Below are positions 1 to 12,159 of a stretch of 64,000 bases of DNA, piece after piece. The position numbers were made by a program, and so were the translations under genes. The stretch spans positions 434,001 to 498,000 of the forward strand of contig JAQFVV010000187.1 of the NCBI GenBank assembly GCA_028023455.1. The letters are read 5' to 3'. Position 1 is the first letter of the stretch. Each line of letters opens with the position of its first letter. The DNA comes from Epiperipatus broadwayi (lineage: Eukaryota; Onychophora; Udeonychophora; Euonychophora; Peripatidae). The notes under the pieces were generated by a model. It worked only from the letters and a program-made list of their open reading frames with translations. It was not told the origin of the DNA and did no database searches.

Positions 1-164
1 TATGCACATACACTATATTAGTGTATGCTATGTAAGCCAACTGGTTACAATATATATGCGATGGATGTTTCCTTTCTTAAATATCAAGTTAGATAAATGT
101 TGCGATGAACTGGTTTTGATTACTTAGTGAAAAATAAAAGCCCATTTAAAGAAATCATTCATAT

Positions 165-665
165 ATATTGTAATGGAACGTATATATACAAACATATTAT
201 GCTGACCACATTGTGGCATTAAATGTAATGGAATGTCAATATATGAAAAGAAAATAATGCTCCAAATGTTGGATGACAAATGTAATGGAATATATGTAGT
301 CTAAATGATCTCAAACAAAAATACACATATGAAGAAAGAAGGCCTCAAATGTTGGTTCCACAATGTAATGGAATGCCTATCCACAACTGAAATGGCCCAA
401 TCATTGGGAAAGCCAAATGTAGTGGAATCACGATTGCTATATCCTCATAAACAAATCATAATGAAACAAATCTCACATTTTAGGCATCAAATATAATGAA
501 ATGACTAGCAACAGTCCTTAATTAATCAGGTCTGCATGTTGATGGTGCCAAATGTAGAACATATTTATCATCCAATTTAAATAATAGAAACATAGCACAT
601 CTTACACATAAAGAAAGACCTTAACAATCTAAATGAATCCAATTGTTGAGAAAGCCAAATATAAT
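165..665. repeat. Degenerate array of a short AT-rich motif
   Basis: A motif close to CAAATGTAATGGAATG recurs about eight times here (near 171, 224, 279, 362, 414, 488, 549 and 656) with decay increasing to the right (for example AAATATAATGAAATG near 488). Spacing is irregular, about 50 to 85 bases, so this looks like an old tandem or satellite-like array rather than a gene. The short open frame at 305-496 lies across the repeats and resembles no protein I know. Confidence 0.6.
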
Positions 666-699
666 AGATTGTACAATTTAAATGAAGAAAGATAAAATT

Positions 700-3420
700 A
701 TCCCAGTTATATTTAAATAAATTGTTTATATGCCCTTCCAACTAGCTATACATGAAATAAATCCAAAATCATACAGAGCAATAATAAGACCTATCATTAT
801 AATTTATTCTCAAGGTTGATATGACTAACAATATATATATATATATATATCAGAAACAAAGAGAATTCTATTGAAACTAATATACACATCCAATAGGTAA
901 ACTTATGTATATCTAAACACATCAATGAACAATAATATGTGTAAGTGACCTAAAGACTAAATAATAAGTGAAATATGAAGTTATTCTCCATTAAATAGTG
1001 AATTCAATTAATTTCATAATGACTCTGGCACTAAAAGAAAAAAAAAAGAATAAAATATTAATATTCTTTCAAATAAATTACAAAGGCATTACTTATAAAA
1101 CAAATAGTACATCCTTTATTTTTATATTATGGTTTGATTTTAGGTAGTATCAGTGTTTTAAATAGTTTTTAAATACAAACCCAAATACAAAAAAATATAT
1201 ACATGTATACTTGCAATAAGTATATATATTAAATAGATAAAGACATATTTGTGCTCAACAATGTATGCATTAATATAAACACAAATCCATATTTATATTT
1301 TCCAAATATTTAAAATTATAAAAAAAAAAGTAAATAAAAACATATTATATACAGCAAATATATAAATTATTGTTTAGGTCTGCATAAGAATTATTATATG
1401 AAATAAAAAAAAAAATGAAAATAGATAAATAGATAAGTGAATAATTTTTATAATAAAATTTGCGAATATAAATTTCACTTATTAATATATATATAACATC
1501 TCATATGCAACTCAAACTTAGACGCCATACTTTAAAATTTTAAATTACTTAAGTGTTAACCTTGACATTTGTTAAACGTTTGTTTTTTTTAGAAAACAAG
1601 ACGCTTTCTAATTAAAAATAAAAGTAAAAAAAAAATGAATATCGATCTCAAAAATATATACAAACATATCATTGGCATTAATAAAGTTATTTATTATCTT
1701 TTTTTTAAAGTTCAACTTGTTCATTCTTCTTTTCAAAAGTCAACTTGTTCCGTTGTTTTATTCTCTTACTTTTTTAATATTAGAATGCATTCTAGCTAAA
1801 CTGAAGAAACTATCACGTTAGAGAAAATTGTCAATTCTTAGACGCAGGTATATTTTTATCTTACTAAAATGTCTTTCCTTGAAAAATAAATAAATAAATT
1901 GAAATGTTGAATCCAATATATTAATTCTAGTTGTTTCCACATTACTTTTAAATTTACCATTGTAGATTTTTTTTTAAATAGCTATCATACATTTCAACAC
2001 GATGGAATTTATATGTTGAGCCATTGCTTAATTTCCTTTACTTGCCAGGATAAAGTCAAGAAGATCACAGCACTTGAACTGCGATAGTATTATTATTCAC
2101 CCTTCCATTATTAAGGTGTTTACACCCAATAGATTATTCAATTATTCTCAAGAATGGCGATTCCAAAGAAACAAAGTACAACTAATTTTCTCCTTTAGTT
2201 TCTTTAATAAAAATCCTAGTAATAATGGCCTCCTTTTTCTGTTGTTGTTGTTGTTTTCCACGTGCCACAGAACATGCTGTTTTGGAAACCATTGTTGCAT
2301 ATGCTTTTTTTTAAACAATTAACATTCAAAAAATAAAAATATCAATTATATAAAAAAATATTAAATCGAAAATGTATTTGATAGCTTTAAAAATATATAT
2401 ATATACATAAATAATAACATTGCATTTTTTTAATAATCACTACAAATAAAATAATCCTTTTTATAATCAACAATTTATATGTTTCTATTTACTTATAATA
2501 ATTAAAACATATAAGTATTACTACTAAAAATATCACCATTAAGAATAATAACAATTAAATATTCACAGTGATGTACCATCAACAAATAAATAAAATAATA
2601 AATCCAAACAACATTAACTTTAACTAATAACGATAAACAATAATAATACTCCATATATAAACATCAAATCAAAGAGATTTTTTTTTTAATAACAACAAAT
2701 GATTTTTTTAAACTATATGTAGATTTATCGATCTTTTACAATATATACTAACAATAGATTAATGATCAATGTATTGTACATCATAAATTGAGACAGAGAC
2801 TGAGTAAACATAGTGATGATCCAATGTCAAGCCAATGACTAAGCAACCAAGTGTGAAAAATGAAATTAGAATTCTATTATATAATTTTTTTTTTTTTTTT
2901 ATTAACTACAACCAAGATAACTTGCACAACAATACAGTTATGGCAATGTCGAAGTAAATGGAAAAGCTAGTATACTAAACACGGAAGCTAAGCTTGGTAT
3001 AAAAGTAAACCCAGTTCAATTCCAAAAATAATGCATCAACCATAGAAAGTCAACAACCTGAGATCGAATGTTCAAATGTAAAGGAAAATGGATGACTCAT
3101 TCAAACACTCTGAATTATCCATGTTTCTTAGTGCAAAATCATAAGAAGTTAAAAACGACATTCGAATTAAAAGAAATTTGATAAGTTCGTGCAATTTAAT
3201 AAAATAAGTGAACTGTTTTTAAATTGATATTGGAGAAACTGCACTATTATTCGAACATGAATAGAGAAAGAATAGAATTTTTGCCAGCACTTGAACAAAA
3301 TGATGAAGTAAATTTTGTGTGTGTGTGTATAAACCATTAAATACCAAATTGCAAATAAAAAAAATTTAAATGTTATAAACCACTGTGCAATGTGTTGTGG
3401 CTAAATCACTAATGCTGTAG
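700..3420. other. AT-rich sequence without recognisable gene
   Basis: Simple-sequence tracts are seen, such as a TA run near 829-850 and poly-T near 2887-2901. The open frame at 2074-2322 is low-complexity (Phe, Leu and Cys rich) and shows no family motif. No exon with a convincing splice pair was recognised on either strand. Confidence 0.5.
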
Positions 3421-3424
3421 GAAT

Positions 3425-3690
3425 GAATTGCCACTATCCTGGCCCTGGAAGCGCAATGACTTTGTCTACTTACTCCTGTAATGCCTAAAAGAAGCTCTAA
3501 TTGTCCTATGCCCAATGTCTACATGGATCGAGAAGAACTACAAAGAATGGATGTAACGTTATTTCGAGTGCATTACCTAGGAATTCTAACAAACGACGGA
3601 TGTGAACCAAGAAAAGCGATCCAAAAAAGAGACTGCATCAATGAAGGACATTCTTCTCGAGCATATGAACATTAAACAAAATAATTTTAT
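3425..3690 (+). pseudogene. Fragment of a non-LTR retrotransposon reverse transcriptase
   Basis: Two overlapping frames together read like the segment just downstream of the LINE reverse transcriptase catalytic core: a FRVHYLGILTNDGCEPR stretch (the family usually has a FKYLG..ITNDG..  block) followed in the next frame by KRSKKETASMKDI, which resembles the usual EI..RI..AK segment. A frameshift near 3610 separates the halves, and neither a catalytic core nor an endonuclease is present. The clade is uncertain; RTE or a relative is likely because RTE copies lie nearby. Confidence 0.55.
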
Positions 3691-3699
3691 GAAAACTCT

Positions 3700-4815
3700 G
3701 ATTTTATTATGTATTCTTATTATTTATATATCTGTAAAAATTCTTTTTTATTTATTTCCACACTTGGAAACGTGTCTATGGTTTGGAAGAGTCCATTATA
3801 AGTGAAAGCAACAAGACGCGGAGGGAAATCATTAAGTTAGATAAAAAAAATTTATTTATGTTTTATATAAAGCTTAGATCAGCTTTCCCTCCATAGTGAC
3901 TTGACATTAGTCATCATGATATGGGATAAGGTAAGATCTTTAAGACTATTCCATATTAAATACATACACTTATTACAGGACAAAGTTCATGTTTTTTGTT
4001 TGTTGTTAATTAATAATTGTTCATGTTTATAATTTTTTTAATATAAATGATTAATCTTTTTGTGCAAATGTTTTTTCCTATCAACCTTAGGGAACTATAC
4101 ATAGATAGGAGGGTCCCCAAAAAAGATGGAACATCGCTAATTTGAATTGGATGAGGCTACTACAGATATACTTGCATAATATTGTAAATCAACTTCGCGG
4201 TCAATTTAATAAAAAAAAAATAATTTATTTTTATTTGCTTTGTAAATAATTAGTGCCACATCATGTATTTCTACCATTGGGTAAGGATTTGGAATCGTGA
4301 ATATATTTAATTGTTGATATGGTAGAAGTCCATCCTTGACACACAAAATTACACTACTTTATCTTGTTAAAGAGTTTAACTTTTTTGTTTTACTTTGTTT
4401 TGATATTTAATAAACGTTGTCAAATTTATTTACATTAAACTGGTCTCTAGTTTATCAAAATTATTTATGCATTCATTTATCAAACGATAATAGAGGATAT
4501 AAATACACGCACACCTTACTCTCATATAATAATGTAGAGAGATGCTTGGATGAAGGATTAAATCAATTGTAATCTATATAGAGGTGCAGCAGTTGCTATC
4601 CCATATAAGTTCACACGTGAAGCGAGTCGAGGGCAGATTTCTCCCTGAATTCTAATACTGAAGCATAATGGAACCTGAAGAAGGGGTGAGATATGGATGA
4701 ACTAGCCCAAATTGTATCTAAATTTAATGTGTAAATACAGAGCTAGCTCATTGGAGGTAGATATGATCATAGGTTATGTACTTCATCGCATCATTGACAG
4801 CATCCTACCAAAAGA
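3700..4815. other. AT-rich sequence, nothing recognised
   Basis: I see no coding block, RNA gene or clear repeat here. Stop codons are frequent in all frames and no splice-bounded conserved peptide was found. Confidence 0.4.
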
Positions 4816-4817
4816 TC

Positions 4818-5480
4818 CTAGGGCTGACTGGAGTGAGATATATCCCTCTCTCTTGTGGTAAACCCTGGCCTATCATACAATATTACTACTGCATTCTTCC
4901 AATCATCTAATACATCTTTAATATTTAGATATTTGTTATATAACTTTGTCAATAATTTTTCTATTTCTTCACCTGTTTCTTTTAAGATATTAATTATAAT
5001 TTTAACATTTCCTGGTATTTTTTTCTTCATTATAGATTTAATTGGAGGTTTTATTTCTTCACTTAAAATGCTTAGCAATTCAGATGTAATAACTATCGAG
5101 AATAATTTATTTTCTTTATCTTTATTACTACACAATTGTTTATAGAATTCTTTCACATATTTTATAATGTCATCTCTCTTTTTAGTGATAGTTCAATCTT
5201 TTCTTCTTATTGCAGAAAAAAGTTTCATACCCATATCAAGATACTATTTTACACTTTTGAGATTTATTCTTTTATAGTTTTCCATGTTTAATCACAAATA
5301 TATTTTCTTATATAACTCTTTTTTGTACTATTTTACAAAACTCTAGATACTCAATTCTTCTTAATGGGTCATTTGTAAAAACTTTCATATTCCTTCTTTC
5401 CTCAAACAATCTCTTACTCAATAGAAAATTTATTGGTAAATTGCAATTCTTAATAGAGTACAAGATATCTTCTTATTGAT
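4818..5480 (-). pseudogene. RTE-type LINE fragment (linker and start of reverse transcriptase)
   Basis: On the minus strand the 112-codon frame at 4818-5156 contains KEFYKQLCSNKD, then a SIMKKKIPGNVKI block (family: K..KAPG.D.I), ETGEEIEKLLTKLYNKYL and DDWKNAVVILYDRPG (family: DWK.A.ivlihKkGd). This is the N-terminal part of an RTE-clade reverse transcriptase. Upstream, out of frame, PLRRIEYLEFCKIVQKR near 5350-5400 matches ALKRIEYLESCKMMWKR in the better copy at 18408-20775, so the two belong to one family. The copy ends near 4818 before the catalytic YADD/FADD region and carries several frameshifts, so it is dead. Confidence 0.75.
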
Positions 5481-6110
5481 TTCAGTCAAGATTGAAAAAA
5501 CAATTTGAAAATTCTAATTTTCAATTCTGAAGGTTAAGAATATCAAATGTGAATACTTTCTTTATTAATAGTTTTCATCTTTCTAGCATTCCATTAACAC
5601 ATAACTTAAATCTCACCAATCTTCACTTTCTATGTTGAATATATTAAAACACATAATTAGTTACATTGATGCAATATTTGTGCTCTCTCTATTAAATAGA
5701 AGAGATTAAAATCAGTGATCATAAATTTATCAATTAACATATAGGCAATATGGCTTCTGTCTTTATACTTAATGAATATTTTATTTTCTCCCTAATCAAT
5801 TATTTATTCATTATTATTATATGCATGTGTTGTTTAATGTAATTACAAGTACAAATGTAATACAAATGATGAAACTAATTTTACTACTGTGGTTAAGTGT
5901 ATACTTTCATCAAAACATATCTTTTGAACAAAGTGGCATGCAGAAAAACTAAAAGCATCGGAAATATTCATAACAATATAATGTTAGTGAAAATGTATAT
6001 AATAAAGTATTAGCCAAAAATAACAGACAATAATATGTTGGTATTCAATTATAATGAATTATCTTGTGATCACCATTTCCTATGCTTATACAAACTGCTA
6101 AAAAAGTAGC
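5481..6110. other. AT-rich sequence, nothing recognised
   Basis: No coding, RNA or clear repeat signal was found between the LINE fragment and the dispersed repeat at 6113. The first part may be more of the decayed LINE. Confidence 0.35.
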
Positions 6111-6112
6111 AA

Positions 6113-6265
6113 ACTTTCCATATAGTAGTGTCACCCAATGCAAGCCATAGTAATCAATGGGTGCTAGAATGTTTGTGCATAAAATCCCTATCTAGTGCCT
6201 ACCCATCCAATATCCCTAGACTAGTTTCTAGCTTGTGGCTTTCATCAGTGAGGAAACTTAAATAT
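6113..6265 (+). repeat. Dispersed repeat, copy 1 of the GCAAAACTCTCCATAC family
   Basis: This copy shares long blocks with 41656-41835 and 52371-52530: a CCATAtagTAGTGtCACC start, TAATCAATGG, TGTGCATAAAATCCCTATCT, CATCCAATATCC and CAGTGAGGA. The other copies lie beside a Penelope-like reverse transcriptase remnant, so the repeat may be a terminal segment of a Penelope-like element; that link is inferred from position only. Confidence 0.65.
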
Positions 6266-6269
6266 GAGA

Positions 6270-8610
6270 GTTATACACATAAATGAATTATTTCAAAACA
6301 ACATGATTTGGAATAGATTAAATTTTACATAATTTGGTTTATAATATCACAAATTAATATTGCTTTATATATGGATGCATGCTCAAATAAACTGCTCTCT
6401 CACAGGATCTAGGTAATGGAAGATATTGGCAAAAATTAAAAATATCAGCACCCTAACTTTGAGTCCATTGATCAACATTTTGATCAATTATTCTCATGTG
6501 ATATAGACATGTTAACTGCATATACATGTAACTAGCAAATTATCAATACTTGAAATCCCTTTATAAGGAATCATGAATTTGGAAGCTGTGTAACACATCA
6601 TTATCTTTGTTCTCTAATTGTTTTAACCACTTCCTTTAAACATAATTCTAAATCTTTCTGTAATACTACCAATCAAGTAATAAAAAATATTTGCCCCAGA
6701 CAAAACATTCAGTTATTTCCAATATATGCTACTTTTCCATGATTAATAATCAAAACAAAGACCAAATTACTAAGTGTATCCTAATCATAGATTTCACATT
6801 AAATATATATGAGTTGCAAAAATATACTGATAAAATATTGTAGTAATGTGGTATAATAACTGCAATTGTATGATTGAATTATTCTGAAATTATGCTTCAA
6901 ATTAATCTGATCAATCCCATGCTCTATTTAATATAGATACATACATGTATATGTCTATTTTACACCAATAAATCATTCCATTAATAAAATATCAAATTCA
7001 TTTTGCTCATAAAGGTAGAACTTAAATGAATGAAATATTCATACCCCCACGAGTATGTTTAACAACCCATTAAAATTAAGTAGATTAGTAATCAAATATG
7101 TTAAAGAATTTAATATCTGTTATATAAAAAGAATAAATTTATGGATACATATTATCATTTCTTGGGATTAAAACTTAATATATATTTGCAAATTCAAATG
7201 ACATTAATCAAAACAAAAATTAATAATAAATATAAATAATTTTTATAAATAAATATGAATTTATTGTTCTCCCTTTTTGTTTAATTAGTCTTTTTATCTT
7301 CTTTTCATTTTTAAATTGTTCAAAATTATATAAATATGTTGGCTGTCCTTTTCCTTTCTTTGTATGATTTTTTGCTGTAAAAAGGATGTGATGATTTCTT
7401 TGGGTTATTTGACTATTTAAATCCAATTCTTATAAACATGATTTCTGAATTTAACTTAATTTCTGTGTAAGTGCCATAACAAAAATTTGGTTTTACTATT
7501 GAAATCTATTCTAAATGATGAATGGCGATGTGGATTTCTTTTGATGTTAACATATTTCAATATCTGACCTTTTTGAATTTTATTTTAAATGGTTTTGGAA
7601 TGCATACTGGTTAGATTTTTGATAATGCAACATTGAATATGGGAATTAATTAAACATTCCGCATATGAACAAATCATTCTATGTTTATACCTATGATGCA
7701 GCTGTCTTTTCCAATCTCACTTTGAAATTAGAGATATGACGGATAATGTTTTACAAGGAATACTGACAGATTGGTTGCTTCAAAAAATTTTGGTTTTCTC
7801 AATTTATAAACAGATAAATTAACAAAAATGGTAACCTAAAGAACTAAAATATATAGTAATAATAATAATAGTCCATTATGAAGAAGACAAAAAAAATTTT
7901 TGTTTCACTGTCTTTATATAATATAATTTCAAATTCTAGAATTTTCTGAGTGTCTCCAACACCATACGCAGGTGATGGTTTCCAAAAAATTTAATTAATT
8001 ATTTTAACCATACTAATGGATTTTGTCAGTAAAAATAAAATTGTACATTACTTTAATTATCTTTTACTAATTAAAATTTGCAAAAATAATCTTTCACATC
8101 CTGCTTCATCAACTTTTTAACATTTTTTTTTTTTTATCTAAATAATAAACTGTTTTTGCATTTATTGTTTTTTTATGAATTTTCACTAATTTTATAACTT
8201 TTAGCATAATATATTTTTACATTTTATTTCTGCTGATTAAAACTGCATCAATATAACTTAACTTAGAATATAGTATTTGATGAAATGTGCAGGTCTATTT
8301 TCACAAACAAATGTGTACACGTTGACATAAATGATAATGAAGATATATGTGTGGGCAAAGAGCTGGTTTCTATTAGAAATGCATAATAAGAATCATTTTT
8401 TCATATCTCTTTATTCATATGTTTCAAAGATATATAATATATAAAATATTGTTCAATTTTAAATAAAATTGATAATAAATAACTTAAAATTTAAAAAAAA
8501 TTATTTATAGTATCAAGCTAATTTGCATTCCTTATAAAAACATTATCAAGATATTGCGTTTTAATTATCACATAATAAATTATTCTACAGCATCTCCTTT
8601 AGTTAACATG
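6270..8610. other. AT-rich sequence, nothing recognised
   Basis: The only long open frame, 7220-7426 on the minus strand, is Lys, Asn and Ile rich and has no motif I recognise. Small AAT runs occur near 7855-7870. If the LRPPRC gene continues to its 3' end in this window its remaining exons should be on the minus strand here, but I could not identify any. Confidence 0.35.
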
Positions 8611-8612
8611 AT

Positions 8613-8803
8613 CAATATTATTGATATAAATATTTGGGCATTTATACAGAAAAGGTAATCATAAATTTTATCTAAAGACTTTTATTCATGTTTAGCATGC
8701 TTTCAATATATTACATATCATATTCATAGCTCATTCATTTCTTGAGTGCATAGTCAGTGAGTATACTTGATAGCTTTATTCATTATTTAAATTCATTTAC
8801 AGT
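8613..8803 (+). repeat. Left arm of an inverted repeat around a GIY-YIG remnant
   Basis: This segment is the reverse complement, with moderate divergence, of 9337-9528. Shared blocks include ATCATAAATTTTATCTAAA, GCATGCTTTCAATAT, ATATCATATTCATAGCTC and ATAGCTTTATTCATTATTT. The arms enclose about 530 bases with the endonuclease remnant. Confidence 0.8.
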
Positions 8804-8972
8804 CATTGTTTCATTATTCATATCTTCCTAGCAATTATTTCTTCAATAGAGAAATGCTAATCTCTTTTTTATTTATGACAAATCTATTTTTGACTATGTA
8901 GTGAAAAATACAATGTAGGTTTTCATTATACGCCTTCATCTACTCAACAATTCTAAACAAAAACTGCCCACA

Positions 8973-9346
8973 GAATCAGCCCATCAAATCGTCTATAAAA
9001 TTAAATCTGGTCAAATTAATTGCAAAGTCATATATTATAGGGAATCCAGGGCCAATCTATCAACAAGGCTGCCTCAGCATAAATATCTGTATAACAGAGC
9101 CATGAAAAGCTTTGAATATTTCTCCATATTTATAGACCATATACAACAGCAAGGCCATAAAATCGATCTGATGAAAGCTGACATTGTATGTACCAAAAAA
9201 AGAAGACAAAAAACAATGGTTAAAGAGGCTTGGATAATAGCTACAGATAGATTTGCCATAAACAGAAAAGAGATTACCATCCCCCTATCGAAGAAATGGG
9301 TGCTAATGAAGACATTTAAATATTTTATAAATAATAAATTTAAATG
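8973..9346 (+). pseudogene. GIY-YIG endonuclease domain remnant of a Penelope-like element
   Basis: One frame is open for about 125 codons, without an ATG at its left edge. It reads AHQIVYKIKSGQINCKV, then IYYRESRANLSTRLPQHK, then FIDHIQQQGHKIDLMKADIV and KEAWIIATDRFAINR. This follows the GIY-YIG nuclease of Penelope-like elements and relatives: VYKI.C..C..VYIGET.R.L.TRL.QHK, later H....GH.ID...A.I and a conserved glutamate in EAW.I. The YIG glycine is replaced (YYR), so the domain is probably inactive. In the family this domain follows a reverse transcriptase and nicks the target DNA; no reverse transcriptase is visible directly upstream, where an inverted arm sits instead. Degenerate copy, truncated at the 5' side. 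Confidence 0.75.
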
Positions 9347-9528
9347 AATTTAAATAATGAATAAAGCTATCAAGTATAATTTCCGACTATGAACACTAAA
9401 AAAATGAATGAGCTATGAATATGATATGAAAAATATTGAAAGCATGCTAAGCATAAATAGAAGTATTTAGATAAAATTTATGATTCCTTTTTCTATATAA
9501 ATTTCAGAACATTTATATTAATAATATT
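9337..9528 (-). repeat. Right arm of the inverted repeat
   Basis: Reverse-complement partner of 8613-8803 (see that entry). It begins at the very end of the endonuclease frame, so the arm may include the element's 3' untranslated region. Confidence 0.8.
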
Positions 9529-10429
9529 ACATTCACACAGAAAAGAGATATAAGTTTTAGGAATTAACATGATTAATGTAACTTTTAAATGATTTTCGTG
9601 GTCGAACCTTCAAGTATGTAATGGCATTATAATCCAATGCAATTAGATGGAAAATGGTCAATATAAGAAAATTGAAAACTTTAAAGATATATTTTAGAAT
9701 ATCATTTATATAGGATTTGTATGCTATAAAATAGAAATTAATAATTTTGTATTTTATTATTAATTTTTATATACTTTATACATATTTTATTTTTAATGTG
9801 TTATATTTCTAACAATGACCATTAGAAGAAGATGCTATAAAATAGTTTGTCATGTGACAATTTGAGACATCTTGATAAGGTTCCTATAAGGAATGAAAAC
9901 TAGTATAATGCCATAAATAAAAGTTGTTGATTGATAATATAAGTAAAAGCTGTTTATTATCAATTTTATTTAAAAGTGGTCAATTTTTATATTTTATAAT
10001 GAAGATAACATTATGAATAAATTAAATCTTGAAAATTGATCAACCGAAATAACATTTTATTATATACAAGAATTTATTCATATTTTGCATCTATACCATT
10101 AATTACATAAATATTCAAACAATTATTGTTTTAAACTTAGATTAATTATTTAAATATTATTACTGAGTTTACATTCTAATTTCTGTAATTTTAATATTAT
10201 TTAACTAATTATCTATCCTCATTTATTCATCTCCATAGATCTAATTTAATTCTACATTCTGGTTTCTTCTTAAAATTTCAATAAATTGATCTCTATATTA
10301 TCGAGCACAAATATATATATATTTGTTTTCCAACAATACAGTCTCTGTATACGCTTACATATAAATTGCTGCTAAGAAATAACTATTTCAAAATATATAA
10401 AACATCAATAAGAATTAATATTAACTTTT
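9529..10429. other. AT-rich sequence, nothing recognised
   Basis: No coding, RNA or clear repeat structure was recognised. A short TA run lies near 10308-10322. Confidence 0.35.
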
Positions 10430-12000
10430 CTTTTCCACATCATTCCTATAAACACTCTTATCTATCTACTCTCACTTATTTCTTCTAGCTACATATTCAG
10501 CCCAACTCCATTTCAGTTTCTTAATTTTTTCATTGATATCAATGATTCTTGTTTATTTTCTTGCCCATATATTCAGCTCTTGAGCCCTCAGTGTGGTTAA
10601 TAATCTCTGTATTGACCTTTTATTAAATAACCAAAACTCAGATTCATAAGTAATGATAGAATGCATTTGTAATAAACCTTAAATTGTCATTTACATGGGC
10701 ATATTTCTTTTTAATACTGAGTTATTTCTGACTAAAACATTCTACACAAATTAAATTCTATGACTAATTTGGTTCATTGTGTCTCCATTCTTATTAAGGT
10801 ATTAATAGTTATTATTTTTCTCTTTTTTGGAAAATCATTGAACTTTACTCTTTATTGGCAAAAATAAGCACATGATCTGAAAAATTTAGATAACTTACAT
10901 AATCTCCATTTATTTTTATTCACTTTACTTCCCATTTTATTATTTCCTGATAAAATACTATAAAAAAATTTAGAGAAAATCACTCTGTTATATACCCTAA
11001 CATTATTAAATTTCTTATAATCACAACATACTCTAATAACTTCAGCTATATTTTGAAGAATTTGATATCAAATTCAGTCATGATCTTTCAAACTTTTAAT
11101 TACAATAGAAATGCTTATGAACTGACTCAAATGCTTTTTAATAAACTACAAATTCAATACCAAATAACAACTCATAAGCAAAGATTTGTTCTAAAACTTC
11201 TTAATATTTGGATATATTCTAATGTATAATATATCACTTTTATATCTAACCTGATCATCGAGTTATTTTAAATCCTAAGTTATGAACAATTTATAATATT
11301 ACATGTAAAGGTCTTATATAAACTGATAAATACTGATTGATCTCCAATGTACAATATCATCTTTTTGCTTTTTCTTAAAAATAAATGTCTCCAATCATTT
11401 GGTATATTATCATGTAAATGCTTGCTGATTTTGTCAACAGTTTTCCTATTTCTTCACTTGTTTTTTTTTTTTTTAATATTTATATTAATTCCATCATTCT
11501 CTCTAGAGAATCAAGAACATTTTTGACACAGAGAGCCATTTTGACAAAAGTGTAGAAAAATTAAAATTTAAGAAGCTGCAACTTGAAATCAATTTCATTT
11601 ATTATTTATAAATTTAATAATATTATTTACGCATATACAAGATGATATTTTGATGGATGAAACAAAAAAATATATATTAAATTATTAATTTATATAATTT
11701 TTATTTCTTATCCAAAATAAAAGAGACACACTTTTTCCACTAAAGAGCCACATGCTGCTCTGGAGTTACCAATTCCTGATCCCTGATCTAGAGATTTTCC
11801 ATTCTTTAAGATTTAGATGCATATCTTACCTTTTTTATGTAAAATATCTAGCATTTATGGAGAACTTTATTTATCTGTTTTTATTACTTTTATCCCTATT
11901 TTTAGTAATAGTACTATCGTTTCTTCTTATTGCTGAAATAAATTTCTCCAATACCAAAATGTCATTTTAAATCTGAGATTTATTTTCATTTATAACTTTT
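10430..12000 (-). pseudogene. Decayed RTE-type LINE, interrupted by a hAT MITE
   Basis: Minus-strand pieces in several frames match the same RTE family as 18408-20775. Near 10440-10600 the C-terminal block reads as INEKIKKLKWSWAEYVARR (compare IVERIRRLKWSWPGHIAKR in the other copy), preceded by YESEFWLFNKR. Near 11340-11500 there is the reverse transcriptase start, including EEIGKLLTK. Beyond 11793 the sequence again parallels 5157-5240, with a shared CTTCTTATTGC block. The insert at 11509-11785 splits the copy. Many stops and frameshifts make it a fossil. Confidence 0.65.
11509..11785. mobile_element. Non-autonomous hAT-like MITE (277 bp)
   Basis: The right end, read on the minus strand, starts CAGGGATCAGGAATTGGTAA and continues with a GTGGCTCTTT block, typical of hAT terminal repeats. 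The left end (ATCAAGAACATTTTTGACAC then AGAGAGCC) is a decayed inverted match. It is flanked by near-identical 8-bp sequences, CTCTAGAG (11501-11508) and ATCTAGAG (11786-11793), as expected of a hAT target-site duplication. It carries no transposase and is inserted in the LINE remnant. Confidence 0.6.
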
Positions 12001-12014
12001 TTCAACATTTTACA

Positions 12015-12155
12015 ATAAAAATAAGATAAACAAATAGTTTATTACTTGAGGGTTCATAAAAAGTTTGAGCACCAAAAATGGAAAAATTGAGCTGTGATCC
12101 AAAGACTGAGCTTCATGGTCCCTCATTCTATCATTGTATTAAATCATACAGGTTT
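12015..12155 (-). mobile_element. tRNA-derived SINE, copy a
   Basis: Read on the minus strand it gives GATTTAATACAATGATAGAA, then AAGCTCAGTCTTTGGATCAC, then a tail with TTTGGTGCTCAAACTTTTTA and CAAGTAATAAAC. The layout is that of a tRNA-like head with A-box-like and B-box-like parts. It matches copies at 43700-43812, 48340-48485 and 49120-49225, all in the same orientation. Confidence 0.55.
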
Positions 12156-12159
12156 ATAT

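Noticed and set aside
2074-2322. 82-residue open frame
   Set aside because: Low-complexity Phe/Leu/Cys-rich translation of AT-rich DNA with no motif or splice context.
9074-9280. Minus-strand hydrophobic frame
   Set aside because: Shadow of the GIY-YIG frame on the plus strand.
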